From Progne subis subis (lineage: Eukaryota > Chordata > Aves > Passeriformes > Hirundinidae): a DNA stretch of 64,000 bases. Within the stretch, counting starts at the first letter, position 1, and each line of letters starts with the position of its first letter. Below the pieces are notes generated by a model. It searched no databases. It worked only from the letters and a program-made list of their open reading frames with translations, and was not told the DNA's origin. The DNA lies in contig JAKJHU010000371.1 of NCBI GenBank assembly GCA_022316685.1, positions 62,001 to 126,000 of the forward strand. Direction: 5' to 3'. Shown here one piece after another: positions 1 to 9,488 of this stretch. Position numbers and translations under genes: made by a program.

Positions 1-182
1 AGCTGTAACTACAAGGCTAACTGCAAAAAGAATATGCATTGTGAAATAGCGAACCAATTAGGAGCTACAATTTTGTAATATGCATGAACTAATTAACTGC
101 ACTATATCTGTACGCGAGCACATTAATAAATCTGAGACTTGTTGATCATGATAGCATGAGGCTCGTCTCCCGTTCTTCCACA
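1..182 (+). repeat. 5' LTR of ERV-A (left edge cut by the window)
   Basis: This stretch matches 5536-5717 with about eight substitutions. It holds a CCAAT box (ccaatta near 54), a TATA-like tatatc near 107, and an AATAAA signal near 125, and it ends in CACA just before the primer site. In the 3' copy a TG lies three bases before the homology that begins at window base 1, so the whole LTR may be only about 185 bp. A longer U3 reaching outside the window cannot be excluded. Confidence 0.8.
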
Positions 183-184
183 AA

Positions 185-202
185 TGGTGACCCTGACGAC
201 GC
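185..202 (+). other. Primer binding site, tRNA-Trp-like
   Basis: The 18 bases after the LTR end and a two-base spacer start TGGTGACCCTGACG. This fits the tRNA-Trp site used by alpharetroviruses, with mismatches in its second half. Betaretroviruses usually use tRNA-Lys, so the site goes with the alpharetroviral env rather than with gag. The tRNA assignment rests on memory of the consensus. Confidence 0.55.
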
Positions 203-354
203 GATACCACGGTGAGAAGCAACGTAGGGTTGGGTCCTGCAAGCAGAGGACGGCTACAGAGCATTACCGGAGAGCTCCGTGCCCTAAGCGACCACAGAGG
301 TGGGCTTAGCCGATACGTGCTGCCGAGACCTGGAGAGGCTGCAACAGCGCTGAC

Positions 355-360
355 GTGAGT
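355..360 (+). promoter_or_regulatory. Candidate 5' splice donor upstream of gag ATG
   Basis: GTGAGT follows GAC directly before the gag ATG at 361 and is a near-consensus donor. It would be the natural donor for spliced env or accessory mRNAs of ERV-A. It is predicted from sequence only. Confidence 0.45.
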
Positions 361-2110
361 ATGGATAGGCAAGCAGCATATGATTTATTTAGGGCGTTTC
401 TGCAAAAGTGGCAGGTTAAAGGGATAGAATTAAGTAAAGAACTACCAGACCTTTTAAAGTTCGCTTACTCTCAAGGTTTCTTTATTAACCCTCATACTGT
501 CCATGAATTGTCTGAATGGAGACGGTTCGGGGATAAGCTGTGGGAACTCACGTTAGATGATGATAAGGCGGCGAAAAAGATGAGTAAACTTTGGAGGGTA
601 GTTCACAACGAGTTACTTTTGTGTCAGGCAGAGAAAAGGGCAGCACGGGAAGTAGTTACAGCTCAGGAAAAGAATCAAAAATATGATCCCCAGTGGGGCA
701 CTAGTACCCCTAATCCCCCCGTATTCACGACAGATCATTTGCCGGCTGCAGCACCCGTTTCACCTTCAGCTCCTCCAGTAGCAGAAGAGCCTGTCCGGGA
801 GAGGAGTAATAAGGGGGGGCCTCCTTACAGCCCTGAGAACAGTGTCCTTATCCCTCAGTCGGCAAGCAGCCAAGAGCCTATCCCTGGGGCAGAGTCTGAC
901 CTTGCGGGGGCCATGGCAAGGGAGCGCCGGGAGGTTTGGGCAGCCCTAGCACGGCAAGGTGCCGAACAGGGTGATCAGGACATATTGGAGGCAGCCTCTG
1001 GGTGCCTTGCCTTCCCAGTTACTTTTGCCCCTAATCCTGCTGGGGGACTGCAAGCCACAGTAACAGTTTTCAGATTGGAAAATGCTAGCACAATTGCGCT
1101 CCACTGTGGGGCAATATGGGGTCACTAGTGAGCCCACAAAGCAGATGCTTGAATACCTTTTCAATGCCCATGTTTTGCTACCATCAGATATTAAGGGGAT
1201 TGCTAGGCTCATCTTTACACAACATCAACACCTTTTGTTTAATGCACATTGGCAGGCTGAAGCTCAAGCCTCAGTCGCCATACAAAGAGGACAAGGAGAT
1301 CCATTACAGGGCCTCACATTAGATGAGTTGTTGGGATTAGGACCGTTTCAACAGATGGAGGCACAGGCACTCATGGGGCCAGATAAATGCCGTGAGGCAA
1401 TGAGAGTAGCCAAAAGAGCTATTGAAAAAGTCAAAGCACCTGGAGGTATACCTATTTACATGGGAATAAAACAGGGTCGAGAAGAAGCATTAGGTCCTTT
1501 TGTTGATAAAATTGCTGAGGCTATAGATAAAGCCGGTGTCCAGGACTTTATGAAGGGAGCTTTGTTAAAGCAGTGTGTTCTCCAGAACTGTAATTCCCCT
1601 ACTAGATCAATAATAACCACTATGGCAGGAGACTGGACAATAGCAGACTTATTAGAAAAAGCAGCAACTGTGCCATCAGGGTCGCAGGCATTTTTAGTGG
1701 AAGCAATTAAGCAGTTAGGATTGGGACTACAGGAACAGGCAAAGACATCACAGACACAGGTGTTAGCAGCTCTTGCGCCTCTCCAAGCAGCAACGGCAAG
1801 CACTGGCCCTCGTCCCTCACCACCTGGTGGACGCATGAAATGTTTTCGCTGTGGTAGTAGCGGGCATCTACGCCGAGAATGTCAGGCGGCCGGAGTCTGG
1901 TGTGCAAAATGCCGCTCTGACTCACATAATACCACTGCCTGTCGCCGGAGATCGGGAAACTTCCAGAGCAGCGCGAACAGCGGCCGCGCAGGGACACAAA
2001 TGGCAGCTGCAATGCCACCAGCGCCATCCACAGCATCAGCCAACAACTACAACCAGCCACCAGCGGGAGCCTCGGCATGGACGTGGCAGCCGCAGGAGAT
2101 GTCACCATAA
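361..2110 (+). pseudogene. gag: ERV-A gag, frameshifted
   Basis: Matrix, capsid and nucleocapsid parts of a class II (betaretrovirus-like) Gag. The ATG at 361 follows a non-AUG in-frame codon and begins MDRQAAYDLF. A Pro/Ser-rich linker lies near 700-890. The capsid carries a major homology region (IKQGREEALGPF, near 1465-1505). Two CX2CX4HX4C zinc knuckles follow at about 1841-1882 and 1901-1942 (CFRCGSSGHLRREC and CAKCRSDSHNTTAC), then a Ser/Ala/Pro/Asn-rich tail. The reading frame changes near 1080: the first frame runs on to a stop at 1126-1128 and the second ends at 2110. Apart from this shift the gene is open. The next region (dUTPase) is in a third frame, as expected for ribosomal frameshifting into pro. 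Confidence 0.85.
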
Positions 2111-2371
2111 TGACTACACACCCGCATAAGATTCCAACTGGACTTAAGGGACCTATCATGTTTAATGGAAGAGCAGTGGGAGGACTTTTGCTAGGTCGCT
2201 CTTCAACCACGATGATGGGACTATTTGTGTTACCTGGTGTCATTGATGCGGACTATTGTGGGGAAGTTATGATTATGGCCTATACCCAATATCCACCTTT
2301 AAAAAATTAGTAAGGGACAGAGACTGGCGCAGCTAATACCACTTCCCCAGATAACCAAAGAAGTTACTCCA
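2077..2371 (+). pseudogene. dUTPase domain of ERV-A, frameshifted
   Basis: Betaretroviruses encode a dUTPase between gag and pro, which lowers dUTP during reverse transcription. Here PGVIDADYCGEV (near 2235-2270) matches the conserved dUTPase motif, and KGQRLAQLIPLP (near 2312-2347) matches the later GxRxAQL motif. The two lie in different frames, and the first ends in a stop at 2308-2310, so the domain is broken. The N-terminal part overlaps the end of gag in another frame. Confidence 0.7.
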
Positions 2372-2773
2372 ATGCAACAAAAGCCAAGGGGGCAAGAAGG
2401 CTTTGGCTCCACAGGAGGACTAATTTTAATGACTGTGGATTTATCGGATCGCCCTAGGAAAAAAGTGGAACTTCGACTTCCACAAAGTATAACCCTTGTT
2501 GGATTACTGGACACTGGAGCAGACTCCTGTATTATTACTCCACAAGAATGGCCCAAGGACTGGCCATTACAGGCCTCTGCCACCACGGTGACTGGGGTCG
2601 GGGGAATGACCCTTGCGAGCCGAACACCCGTGGTTACTGTGATTCTCGAAGGGAAGCAGGCGCAAGCGTCTTTTTCCATTACAATGCTGCCACCTACTCT
2701 TCAATGCCTGATCGGCCGAGACGTCCTGGCTCAACTCGGTGTCGTTCTCACGAATGAACACCCTTTGGGATAA
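2372..2773 (+). CDS. pro: ERV-A aspartic protease (pro)
   Basis: A 133-codon open frame encoding a retropepsin. The active site is [10 protein letters not shown] near 2500-2530, followed by a flap-like Gly-rich segment (GVGGMTLA) and the family's C-terminal [11 protein letters not shown] near 2710-2740. Such proteases act as dimers that mature Gag and Gag-Pol. The ATG at 2372 is internal to what would be a frameshift product continuing from dUTPase in the same frame, so it need not be a real start. The stop overlaps the first ATG of the pol frame. No lesion is visible inside the domain. Confidence 0.75.
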   Translation: MQQKPRGQEGFGSTGGLILMTVDLSDRPRKKVELRLPQSITLVGLLDTGADSCIITPQEWPKDWPLQASATTVTGVGGMTLASRTPVVTVILEGKQAQASFSITMLPPTLQCLIGRDVLAQLGVVLTNEHPLG

Positions 2774-3573
2774 TGGCCGCTGCTTGGATTTTCCCCATTG
2801 CCCTCCCTTGGACTACCAGCGACCCAGTGTGGGTTAAGCAGTGGCCACTGAAAGGGGAAAGCTTACAACAGGCACATGCCTTGGTACAGGAACAACTCCG
2901 ATTGGGTCATCTTAAATTGTCCACTAGCCCCTGGAATACTCCTATATTTATTATTAAGAAGAAGTCAGGGAAATATCAACTGCTTCACGATCTTCGTGCC
3001 GTGAATGCCCAAATGGAACCAATGGGAGTTTGTCAACAGCTAAAAACCGACAATGGCCCGGCTTATGTTAGTGGCCGAGTCCGAATACTTTTGAAACAAT
3101 GGGGGGTATGACATATTACAGGCATCCCACATAACCCCGGAGGGCAAGCTATAGTAGAAAGAGCAAATAGCACCCTAAAGACTTATATTGAGAGATTCAG
3201 TGATATTACAGATGTACAGGAACGCCTACTTAAAACACTGTTTGTACTGAACCACTTATGTGTATTTGGATCATCTGAGATGCCAGCCGCTGTCACGCAC
3301 TTTGAAATGCTGAATGAAAGCAAGGCTAAAGAGTCAGCAGAGGTCTGGGTTAGATACAAATGTTTAAAGACAGGGTTATGGCAAGGTCCAGCAAGAGTAC
3401 TATACTGGAGAAGAGGATATGTTTGTGTTTCCACCCCAACAGGTCCTGAGTGGATCCCGGCCCGGTGGACAAAGCCAACCTTGAAGCCTCAGAGTGGAGG
3501 GCATCAGGAACCCTCGACTGCGCCTGGACAGCCTGATCCGCCCCCACCGGGAGTTTCTCCAGACAGTGCTTGA
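2773..3573 (+). pseudogene. pol: ERV-A pol, RT fused to integrase by an internal deletion
   Basis: The frame starts with the RT fingers region (segments such as [20 protein letters not shown] and [11 protein letters not shown], 2900-3020). At about 3033 it jumps in frame to integrase catalytic-core sequence (KTDNGPAY, near 3043-3066). The RT catalytic YXDD, all of RNase H and the integrase HHCC domain are missing, a loss of well over 1.5 kb compared with an ordinary pol. A TGA interrupts at 3109-3111. The same frame then continues through the core Glu region (NPGGQAIVERANS) to a C-terminal domain with WQGPARVLYW. The product cannot reverse transcribe. Confidence 0.85.
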
Positions 3574-4102
3574 TCCTTCGCTTTGCTACCCGGTTACTAC
3601 GGATCAATTCACATATTTGTTAACTTGTTTAGCAAACTATCAGTTGGGGAATATTAGAACACAGGGTTGTCTTTGTTGTTGGGACCGACAGCACCGTGCT
3701 TGGGTTTTAATACATTGTGGGGGATGTAGGCAACACGAGTGGATTCATCAACAGTCGTTATTGGGTGAGCTATGGTGCTTAGCCTGTAGACGCTCTTGGA
3801 GGAGTGAAAGTCATCATCAGGCACTAGAAAAGGCCACTGGGTTACCTTTTCCACAAGCAATAACTCTGTTTGAAAGCAGAGAGCAGCTACATTTAGCCTA
3901 TGCCCGCTGGCAGTTGCAACATTCAATAATAAGAGTAAAAGCCTTAGTTCATACAGAAATTATCCAGAAAATGTGTGAGACCTATTGTTATATTCCCCGC
4001 CAGTGGACTGTGGTACCTTCGGAATGGGAACATCTCAATCAAAGGTTTAAACAGCTTAAGATAAAAAGGAAAGCAAGGAAGGACAAAAGAAACAACGAGT
4101 AA
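3485..4102 (+). CDS. Cys-rich open frame between pol and env of ERV-A, unknown function
   Basis: About 205 open codons that overlap the 3' end of pol in another frame and stop two bases before the env ATG. I do not recognise the product. It has clustered cysteines (GCLCCWDRQHRAW, HCGGCRQHEW, LWCLACRRSW; near 3665-3800), which look like a metal-binding module. A helical Gln/Leu-rich part follows, and the end is very basic (KIKRKARKDKRNNE). No ATG lies near the start. The first in-frame ATG is deep in the C-terminal third, so expression would need splicing, frameshifting from pol or a non-AUG start. It could be an accessory regulator or a long env leader like those of some betaretroviruses. It is undamaged while pol and env around it are broken. 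Confidence 0.55.
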   Translation, partial: SLRVEGIRNPRLRLDSLIRPHREFLQTVLDPSLCYPVTTDQFTYLLTCLANYQLGNIRTQGCLCCWDRQHRAWVLIHCGGCRQHEWIHQQSLLGELWCLACRRSWRSESHHQALEKATGLPFPQAITLFESREQLHLAYARWQLQHSIIRVKALVHTEIIQKMCETYCYIPRQWTVVPSEWEHLNQRFKQLKIKRKARKDKRNNE

Positions 4103-4104
4103 AT

Positions 4105-5402
4105 ATGAGGTTGTTATGTGTTTTGACCCTTTTTACACAAATAACGAGTGCTTTTTGGGTTTCCCCTCAGCCAAAAACAAATATATGGGTTACCTTAGCT
4201 AATCTCACTAATCAAGAAGCCATATGCCTTTCTTTATCAACTCCAGGAAACCCGTTTTCCACCTGCTTAGTGGGAGTGCCTGCAGACAAATGGCCTTGTC
4301 CATCAAAAATACCAACATGCAAGGCCAATGAATCACGGACAACAGCGAATGCGTGGGATCAATGGGTGCCTTATTTGCCCCTCGCACCTTTGGAACCACA
4401 AGAGATAGAATTGTTGGGGTCAGTTAAAGCTGATGCATGTGTTTATTTTAATTACAGAAGTGTAACCCAAAAATCCAAGGGACCAATTATACAACAACAG
4501 TCAATTCCTCCTTGCTAATTTATCAAAATGCCTCAACGTGGTGCAATTACACTGCTAACAAGATCTCTGTTTCAACAAATGCACCACTTACATTGCCAAC
4601 AGGCATGTTTTTAATCTGTGGAGATAGAGCCTGGGCAGGTATCCCTTCTCGATTAAGAGGTGGTCCATGCACACTAGGGCGACTATCGCTACTCACCCCA
4701 AACACTTCCATGATTTTAAATTACACACGGCATCACAGGCACAGGCGGGAAAAACGATTAACCCACCAATTTACAAAGGAATGTAATTCAAATGTTGATT
4801 TTTGGTCTGCGGAGCAAAGAATTTTTGCATCTATTTTAGCTCCTGGAGTAGCCAGTGCTCAAAGTTTAGCTACCTTAAATAAACTAGGATGCTGGTTAAC
4901 ACAACAGACCAATGCCACCTCCCTTGCTTTAAGCAACTTGTTAGCTGATGTGGATTCAGTTAGACATGCCACTTTGCAAAACAGAGCAGCGATAGATTTC
5001 CTGCTTTTAGCACAATGATATGGTTGTGAGGAATTTGAAGGAATGTGTTGTATGAACTTGTCTGACCATTCACAATCTATTCATGCTCAAATCGATAACT
5101 TAAGGAAATTGACAGGACAGTTGCGATTAGAACAAGGATGGGGTTTAGATGGGTGGCTTGCTTCTTTAGGACTTGGACCTTGGATTACCTCTATATTAAA
5201 AATAGCTGTGGTGATAGGCATTGTGATCCTTTTAACAATTACCTGCCTTCCATGTATTTGTATGTGTTTACAAAATGCCATACAGCGAACAATGCAAACT
5301 ATGTTTAATCAGCATTTATTGGTACAATCAAAAGAAAACAGGGAAAGTGTGGAGAGATTGTCTGAGGCATGGCTGCAAAGTAAAGGCCATGCTGCAAAGT
5401 AA
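4105..5402 (+). pseudogene. env: ERV-A env (alpharetrovirus-like), truncated in SU, frameshifted
   Basis: The envelope opens with a signal peptide (about 16 residues, MRLLCVLTLFTQITSA) and an SU N-terminus of alpharetroviral type. Near 4512-4518 the frame changes, and much of the central SU is absent: SU is about 210 codons, where alpharetroviral SU is over 300. The SU end (LICGDRAWAGIPSR) and a basic cleavage region near 4740 follow. TM has an internal fusion-peptide-like segment (FASILAPGVASAQ), the LQNRAAIDFLLLA segment and a CX6CC pair near 5027-5053. A TGA at 5016-5018 splits TM between these. A membrane anchor lies near 5195-5260, with a short tail. The gene is not functional as it stands. 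Confidence 0.85.
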
Positions 5403-5532
5403 AGGCCATGAGAAGATCTGACTTGTTAAGGTTTAGCAGAGAACATGCAGGACGACGTGACAAACAGCACGGATACTGTGTCCTTGCACAGAGAAGTTTC
5501 AAAATAACAAGGATGTTGATCAGCAGAAATCA

Positions 5533-5717
5533 TGTAGCTGTAACCACAAAGCTAACTGCAAAAAGAATATGCATTGTGAAATAGTGAACTAATCAGGAGC
5601 TACAGTTTTGTAATATGCATGAACTAATTAACTGCACTATATCTGTACGTGAGCACATTAATAAATATGAGACTTGTTGATCATGATAGCATGAGGCTCG
5701 TCTCCCGTTCTTCCACA
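5533..5717 (+). repeat. 3' LTR of ERV-A
   Basis: This is the second copy of the terminal repeat. It starts TGTAGCTG and ends in CCACA, with the same TATA-like and AATAAA signals as the 5' copy. The left boundary is uncertain because the 5' copy is cut by the window. The 130 bases between env and this LTR are non-coding and include a 20-base direct repeat (gctgcaaagtaaaggccatg, near 5370-5409). Confidence 0.75.
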
Positions 5718-5899
5718 GTATTCCACACAGTGTCTGCAGTCCTAAAAGTGAAAGGGGGACATTAGCTCTCCCCACAGAGACTCCTGAAGTACCAAGCCAT
5801 AATGGTAGAATGAGATGATGTTGAGATTGTGGTAACTAACATTGTGAATCCAGCTTCCTTCCTCAGCAGGAGCATGGGAGAACCAGTGATCCATGAGTG

Positions 5900-7245
5900 C
5901 CTGGAGACCATCAAAGCCACCTCCTCCAGTTGCCCGGATCTGAAGGATACTCTGCTAGAGAATACTGTGACCTGGTCCACCGATGGAAGCAGCTATGTCA
6001 TCAGTGGAAGGCATGCTGGGTATGTGGTTACCACAAGATGAGAGGTAATAGAATCTGGACCATTACCAACCAACACCTCGGTACAGAAGGCTGAAATAAC
6101 TGCCTGAACTCGGGCTTTAGAGCTGGCAAAAGGAAAGAAAGTTAATATCTACACAGACTTAAGGTATGCATTTGAGGTAGTTCATACACTTGGAGCCATC
6201 TGGAAAGAAAGAGGACTGTCGAATTGACAAGGAAAAAGTATTAAACATGCACAAGAGATAATAAAACTTGGAGGCAGTCCAGCTACCTGAAAATGTAGCC
6301 ATCATGCATATCAAAGCACACCAAAAAGTGAGCTCTGAATTGGAGGAATAAAACAAGCTGGTGGTCAGAAAGGCAAAAGAAACTGCTAAAGGTGAGGTAA
6401 CTGTTGAAACTGTTGAGGAAGCCTTAATTCCAGATAAGCAAATTTTCATTTAAGGTAACCCAAAGCACAGCAATAAAAAAAAAGACAAGAGGGGTGCACT
6501 CTTACAGTTAAAAAGAAAGGAAGGATTATGACGCCCTTTTATACGCTGTGGTCACTAATGAAAGAGGAACATGAAAAAACACATTGGGGAATAGATGATT
6601 TTTATAATTATTTGAAATTGTAACTAGAAATTTGTAAAGTATAGGTGACTTGCCAATGTAGCCTTTGCCTCCAAACTAATCCCAAAAATATTTTTAAACC
6701 AGAGCTTGGGCAAATTGGGAAAAGATATGTACTGGGCAGCAATAGCAAATTGATTTTCAGAACTACCCAGGAAAGGAGGGCATGGATACCTATTGGTATT
6801 AACAGATACCTTTTCAGGGTGGCCAGAAGCTTTCCGTACCAGAACTGCCAAAGTGCAAGAGGTAGCCAAAGCAGTGTTATAAGAAATAATACCATGCTTT
6901 GGAGTCACAGCCACAATGTTTTTAGATAGGAGGCCATATTTTATTTCAAAATTGTGCAACAAATGAAGGAGCAAATTATAAACCTGGGGCTCAAACCAGA
7001 GAACTAGATGGACCAGTACATGATGTATAGCCTGGGGATTATGTATACATTAAGTCTTTTGCAGAAAAAACTTTGGAACCACGGTGGGAGAGACCATTCC
7101 AAGTGCTCCTCATCATCTTTAATACAATCAAGATCAAGGAACAAAGCACCTGGATCCATCACTCACAAGTGAAGAAAGCTCCTGAGAAACTCTGGAAAGT
7201 TATATTGGGTGACAATGAACTAAAATTAAAACTTCCTTGGGAAAA
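5900..7245 (+). pseudogene. pol: ERV-B pol remnant (RNase H and integrase)
   Basis: RNase H is shown by TWSTDGSSYVISG near 5970-6010 (catalytic Asp) and by YTDLRYAFEVVHTLG near 6152-6197 (the second conserved Asp region). Integrase is shown by TCQCSLCLQTNPKN near 6643-6685 (zinc-binding Cys pair) and TFSGWPEAF near 6810-6835 (core). A C-terminal segment with KSFAEKTLEPRWERPFQVL lies near 7050-7105. Motif order and style are those of gammaretrovirus-like elements. Frames are interrupted repeatedly, and the gene is dead. Confidence 0.7.
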
Positions 7246-7299
7246 TAAATGATAAGTATAACATAACAACTTTTTGAAAAATAGGAAAGCTTGTAATTG

Positions 7300-8015
7300 T
7301 AATGGGTAATCAAATAGGTATAGCCTGGAGAGTTGTGGCATTTATGACCACCGCTATAGCCACAGCTAATGCAGCACCACTGCATTAGAATGTGACTGGT
7401 AAATATAAGTGCCAAGGGAAAGCTTATGATTTTATCTCCTGTAAGTCTCTGATTCAGATGCTAAAAATTACAAATGCAGCTATGTAAGAAAAATTCATTT
7501 AACTTGTGCATTTGCAACTTCGTCAAAATTGAAGAATGTGATTTTTCCTGTTAGGCACATGTTGTATCTCACCAACATATAAAGGCAAACTTGACTATTG
7601 TTCAAGAAATATTGCCTGCGCCTATAGAGATGCCCTCAACTTTAGTTGCACAATTATTGAAACACCATGGATTAAAGAAAAGAAGAAAAATAGAAAGAAA
7701 GAGAACTTTGATTACAATGCATCATGACACAGAGACTATACAGAGAGTGCTTAAAGGTTAGAAGAAGGTCCATCCCATCACTGGTGGGAGATGCTTTCTG
7801 GGTAGTCACCAGCTGCAACTGGTTTGCTCAATACCTTGGTTTATTTGATTATTGCTTTGTTTAATTTAGTTAGTATAAGTTTGATTTTTTTGTTTTTTTG
7901 TTGTTTTTTTTTTTTTAATTGGAGAATGCTAAAGCAACTAGCACCTTTAACTTCCATAATAAGAGCATATAGTACAGTTTTAAAGGACCCTCTACCACAC
8001 AGTTTTGCTAGATGA
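7300..8015 (+). pseudogene. env: ERV-B env remnant
   Basis: A leader-like start (MGNQIGIAWRVV, with an Ala-rich hydrophobic stretch) begins at 7302. A basic run resembling a cleavage site (KKRRKIERKR, near 7675-7705) follows, then a strongly hydrophobic segment of about 30 residues at 7830-7910 that could be the TM anchor. Stops and shifts occur between these. The assignment rests on position before the LTR and on this layout, not on a diagnostic env motif. Confidence 0.4.
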
Positions 8016-8072
8016 AGAAGAATTTACATATTAGTAAAAGAACTTACTAACTTTGAAGAAGGAGTGGGGAAA

Positions 8073-8668
8073 TGATACATGACTTTAAAGAGTTAAGATT
8101 TTAGCTTAGGGTTAGAAGCAATTTATATTGATCAAGATGTAAGTTAGATTAGCAAATGGTAGGTTAATGATTATTAGATGCCCAAGCTAGAGCTAACTGT
8201 TACATTATGAGCTTGTTTATAGAAAAAGTGGAGTAAGTGAACCGTCATAAGAACAAATTGAAACCAGTAAGAACAATGGCCAGCACCTGGACTTGGTATC
8301 AATCAATCACGAAGCAGGGGACCTTGGACAGTGCCAGAGGGTCACAGAGACCTGATGAAGACTCTCCTGACTTCATCCTTTGAGACCACTGACCCAATTC
8401 GAGACCACCGACCCAATTCAAGAGAAGAACTGCGCATGCGTGAAGGACTGATAGCCTCATTTTAATACAGAGAGGGGATGGGAGGTGCTGGGGTTATGCA
8501 TATGTATTGTATGTAAGATCTTGGAGAATAAATAGAGAGCACAGAGCCTTGTTTGGGGCGGCCACGCCTTTTGGAAATGACTCCCGTGCCGCCCGCCGGT
8601 GAATAAACATACCACTTTCTAACTTTAATCAGTTAGAGGGTCTTTGTCCGTGACTATATCGGTTTTCA
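8073..8668 (+). repeat. LTR of ERV-B (3' LTR)
   Basis: A purine tract (gaagaaggagtggggaaa) ends at 8072. The candidate LTR starts TG at 8073 and ends TTTTCA at 8668. Inside are a TATA-like aataaatagag near 8529 and an AATAAA at 8601-8606, a spacing fit for a gammaretroviral LTR. No second copy exists in the window, so the ends are inferred. Confidence 0.55.
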
Positions 8669-8843
8669 ATGACTCAGAGTGGTCAAAGCAGTTTGGGTTC
8701 ACGTTAGTATGGACCCTGAATAAGGATCTGAGATCCTCTCCATCGTACACTGGATGGTAGCAGTTAGCACAGGCTTTTGTTTCACAGGTGTGCTTTATGA
8801 ACATCACCAGTACGATCCCTCCCAAGAGTCCGGTATGGGCCAT
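8669..8843 (-). pseudogene. Possible env start of ERV-C, cut by the ERV-B LTR
   Basis: On the minus strand, downstream of the ERV-C pol, a frame starts MAHTGLLGGIVLVMF, which resembles a signal peptide. Several Cys follow (HTCETKACANC). The frame continues in open form into the ERV-B LTR border. The position is right for env in ERV-C, and a possible splice acceptor (ttctttag) lies just upstream, but no diagnostic SU motif is visible. It may be unrelated. Confidence 0.3.
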
Positions 8844-8974
8844 CCTTCCTGGATCTCCTGCTCCACCCGGCCTTGCCTCTTGGAGTGGAGAGGTCTCCTA
8901 AAGAACCCACTTACATGCTTCCACTTCCCTTCCCTATTAATTTAGTTGCCTTTAGAGAATGTTCTGTAGATTTA

Positions 8975-9425
8975 CCCTTTTTTTTTTTTTTTAGAAAAAA
9001 ACCTTTATACTCTTAATTTTTCTATTACTTAAATTCATTCAAACTGCTACTTATAGAACTTAACAACTTTTAAAATTAACATATAAAAATCTTAAACTTA
9101 TTTAAATCACTATTTATAAAACCTAAACAATATTTAAACTTAATTAAAAAACTCTTATACTTTTTTTTCTATTACTTAAACTTATTTAAATTGCTATTTG
9201 TAAAACTTACAATTTAAAAATTATCATATAAAAAACCCCTTAAACTTACTTAAATTCTTACTTATAAAACTTAAACTATATGTAAAATTAATACAAAAAA
9301 AGACTTATACCCCTTTTTAATATATCTATTACTTAAACATATCTAAAATTGTTAAGTACAAAAACTGACTTAGGTTTACATAAATTAACCCTTATGCCCC
9401 CCCCCCCCCCCCCCCCCACCCCCCT
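8975..9425. repeat. AT-rich tandem repeat and C tract
   Basis: About 430 bases of A/T-rich sequence with a repeating pattern of ttctattacttaaac and tttataaaacttaaac elements. Units recur at roughly 145-150 bp (starts near 9011, 9150 and 9302). A run of 21 C (9397-9417) follows. No coding frame is present. It lies between the possible env start and the end of pol of ERV-C, so it is either inside that element or at its truncated end. Confidence 0.6.
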
Positions 9426-9488
9426 TTTTTGAGTTCGTTGATTATGGGAGAGGCAACTGAAAAAGGTTTTCACAGTCTCTGTTATCTC

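Larger units (their letters stand above)
1..5717 (+). mobile_element. ERV-A: betaretrovirus-like provirus with alpharetrovirus-like env, defective
   Basis: Direct terminal repeats (window start to 182, and about 5533-5717) enclose gag, dUTPase, protease, a shortened pol, an extra Cys-rich frame and env, all on the plus strand. The gag-dut-pro order and the two zinc knuckles are betaretroviral. The env is of the alpharetroviral CX6CC type, and the primer site resembles tRNA-Trp as in avian leukosis-type viruses. Most of RT and RNase H and the middle of SU are deleted, and there are frameshifts and stops. The two LTR copies differ at about 8 of 182 positions by eye, so the insertion is not recent. 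The first few bases of the 5' LTR may lie outside the window. Confidence 0.88.
5718..8668 (+). mobile_element. ERV-B: decayed class I (gamma-like) ERV
   Basis: Scattered plus-strand matches to RNase H, integrase and env in the right order, ending in an LTR with a purine tract before it. All frames are broken by many stops and shifts. No gag, RT or 5' LTR is seen, so the element is 5'-truncated at its junction with ERV-A. It is clearly older than ERV-A and ERV-C. Confidence 0.7.
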
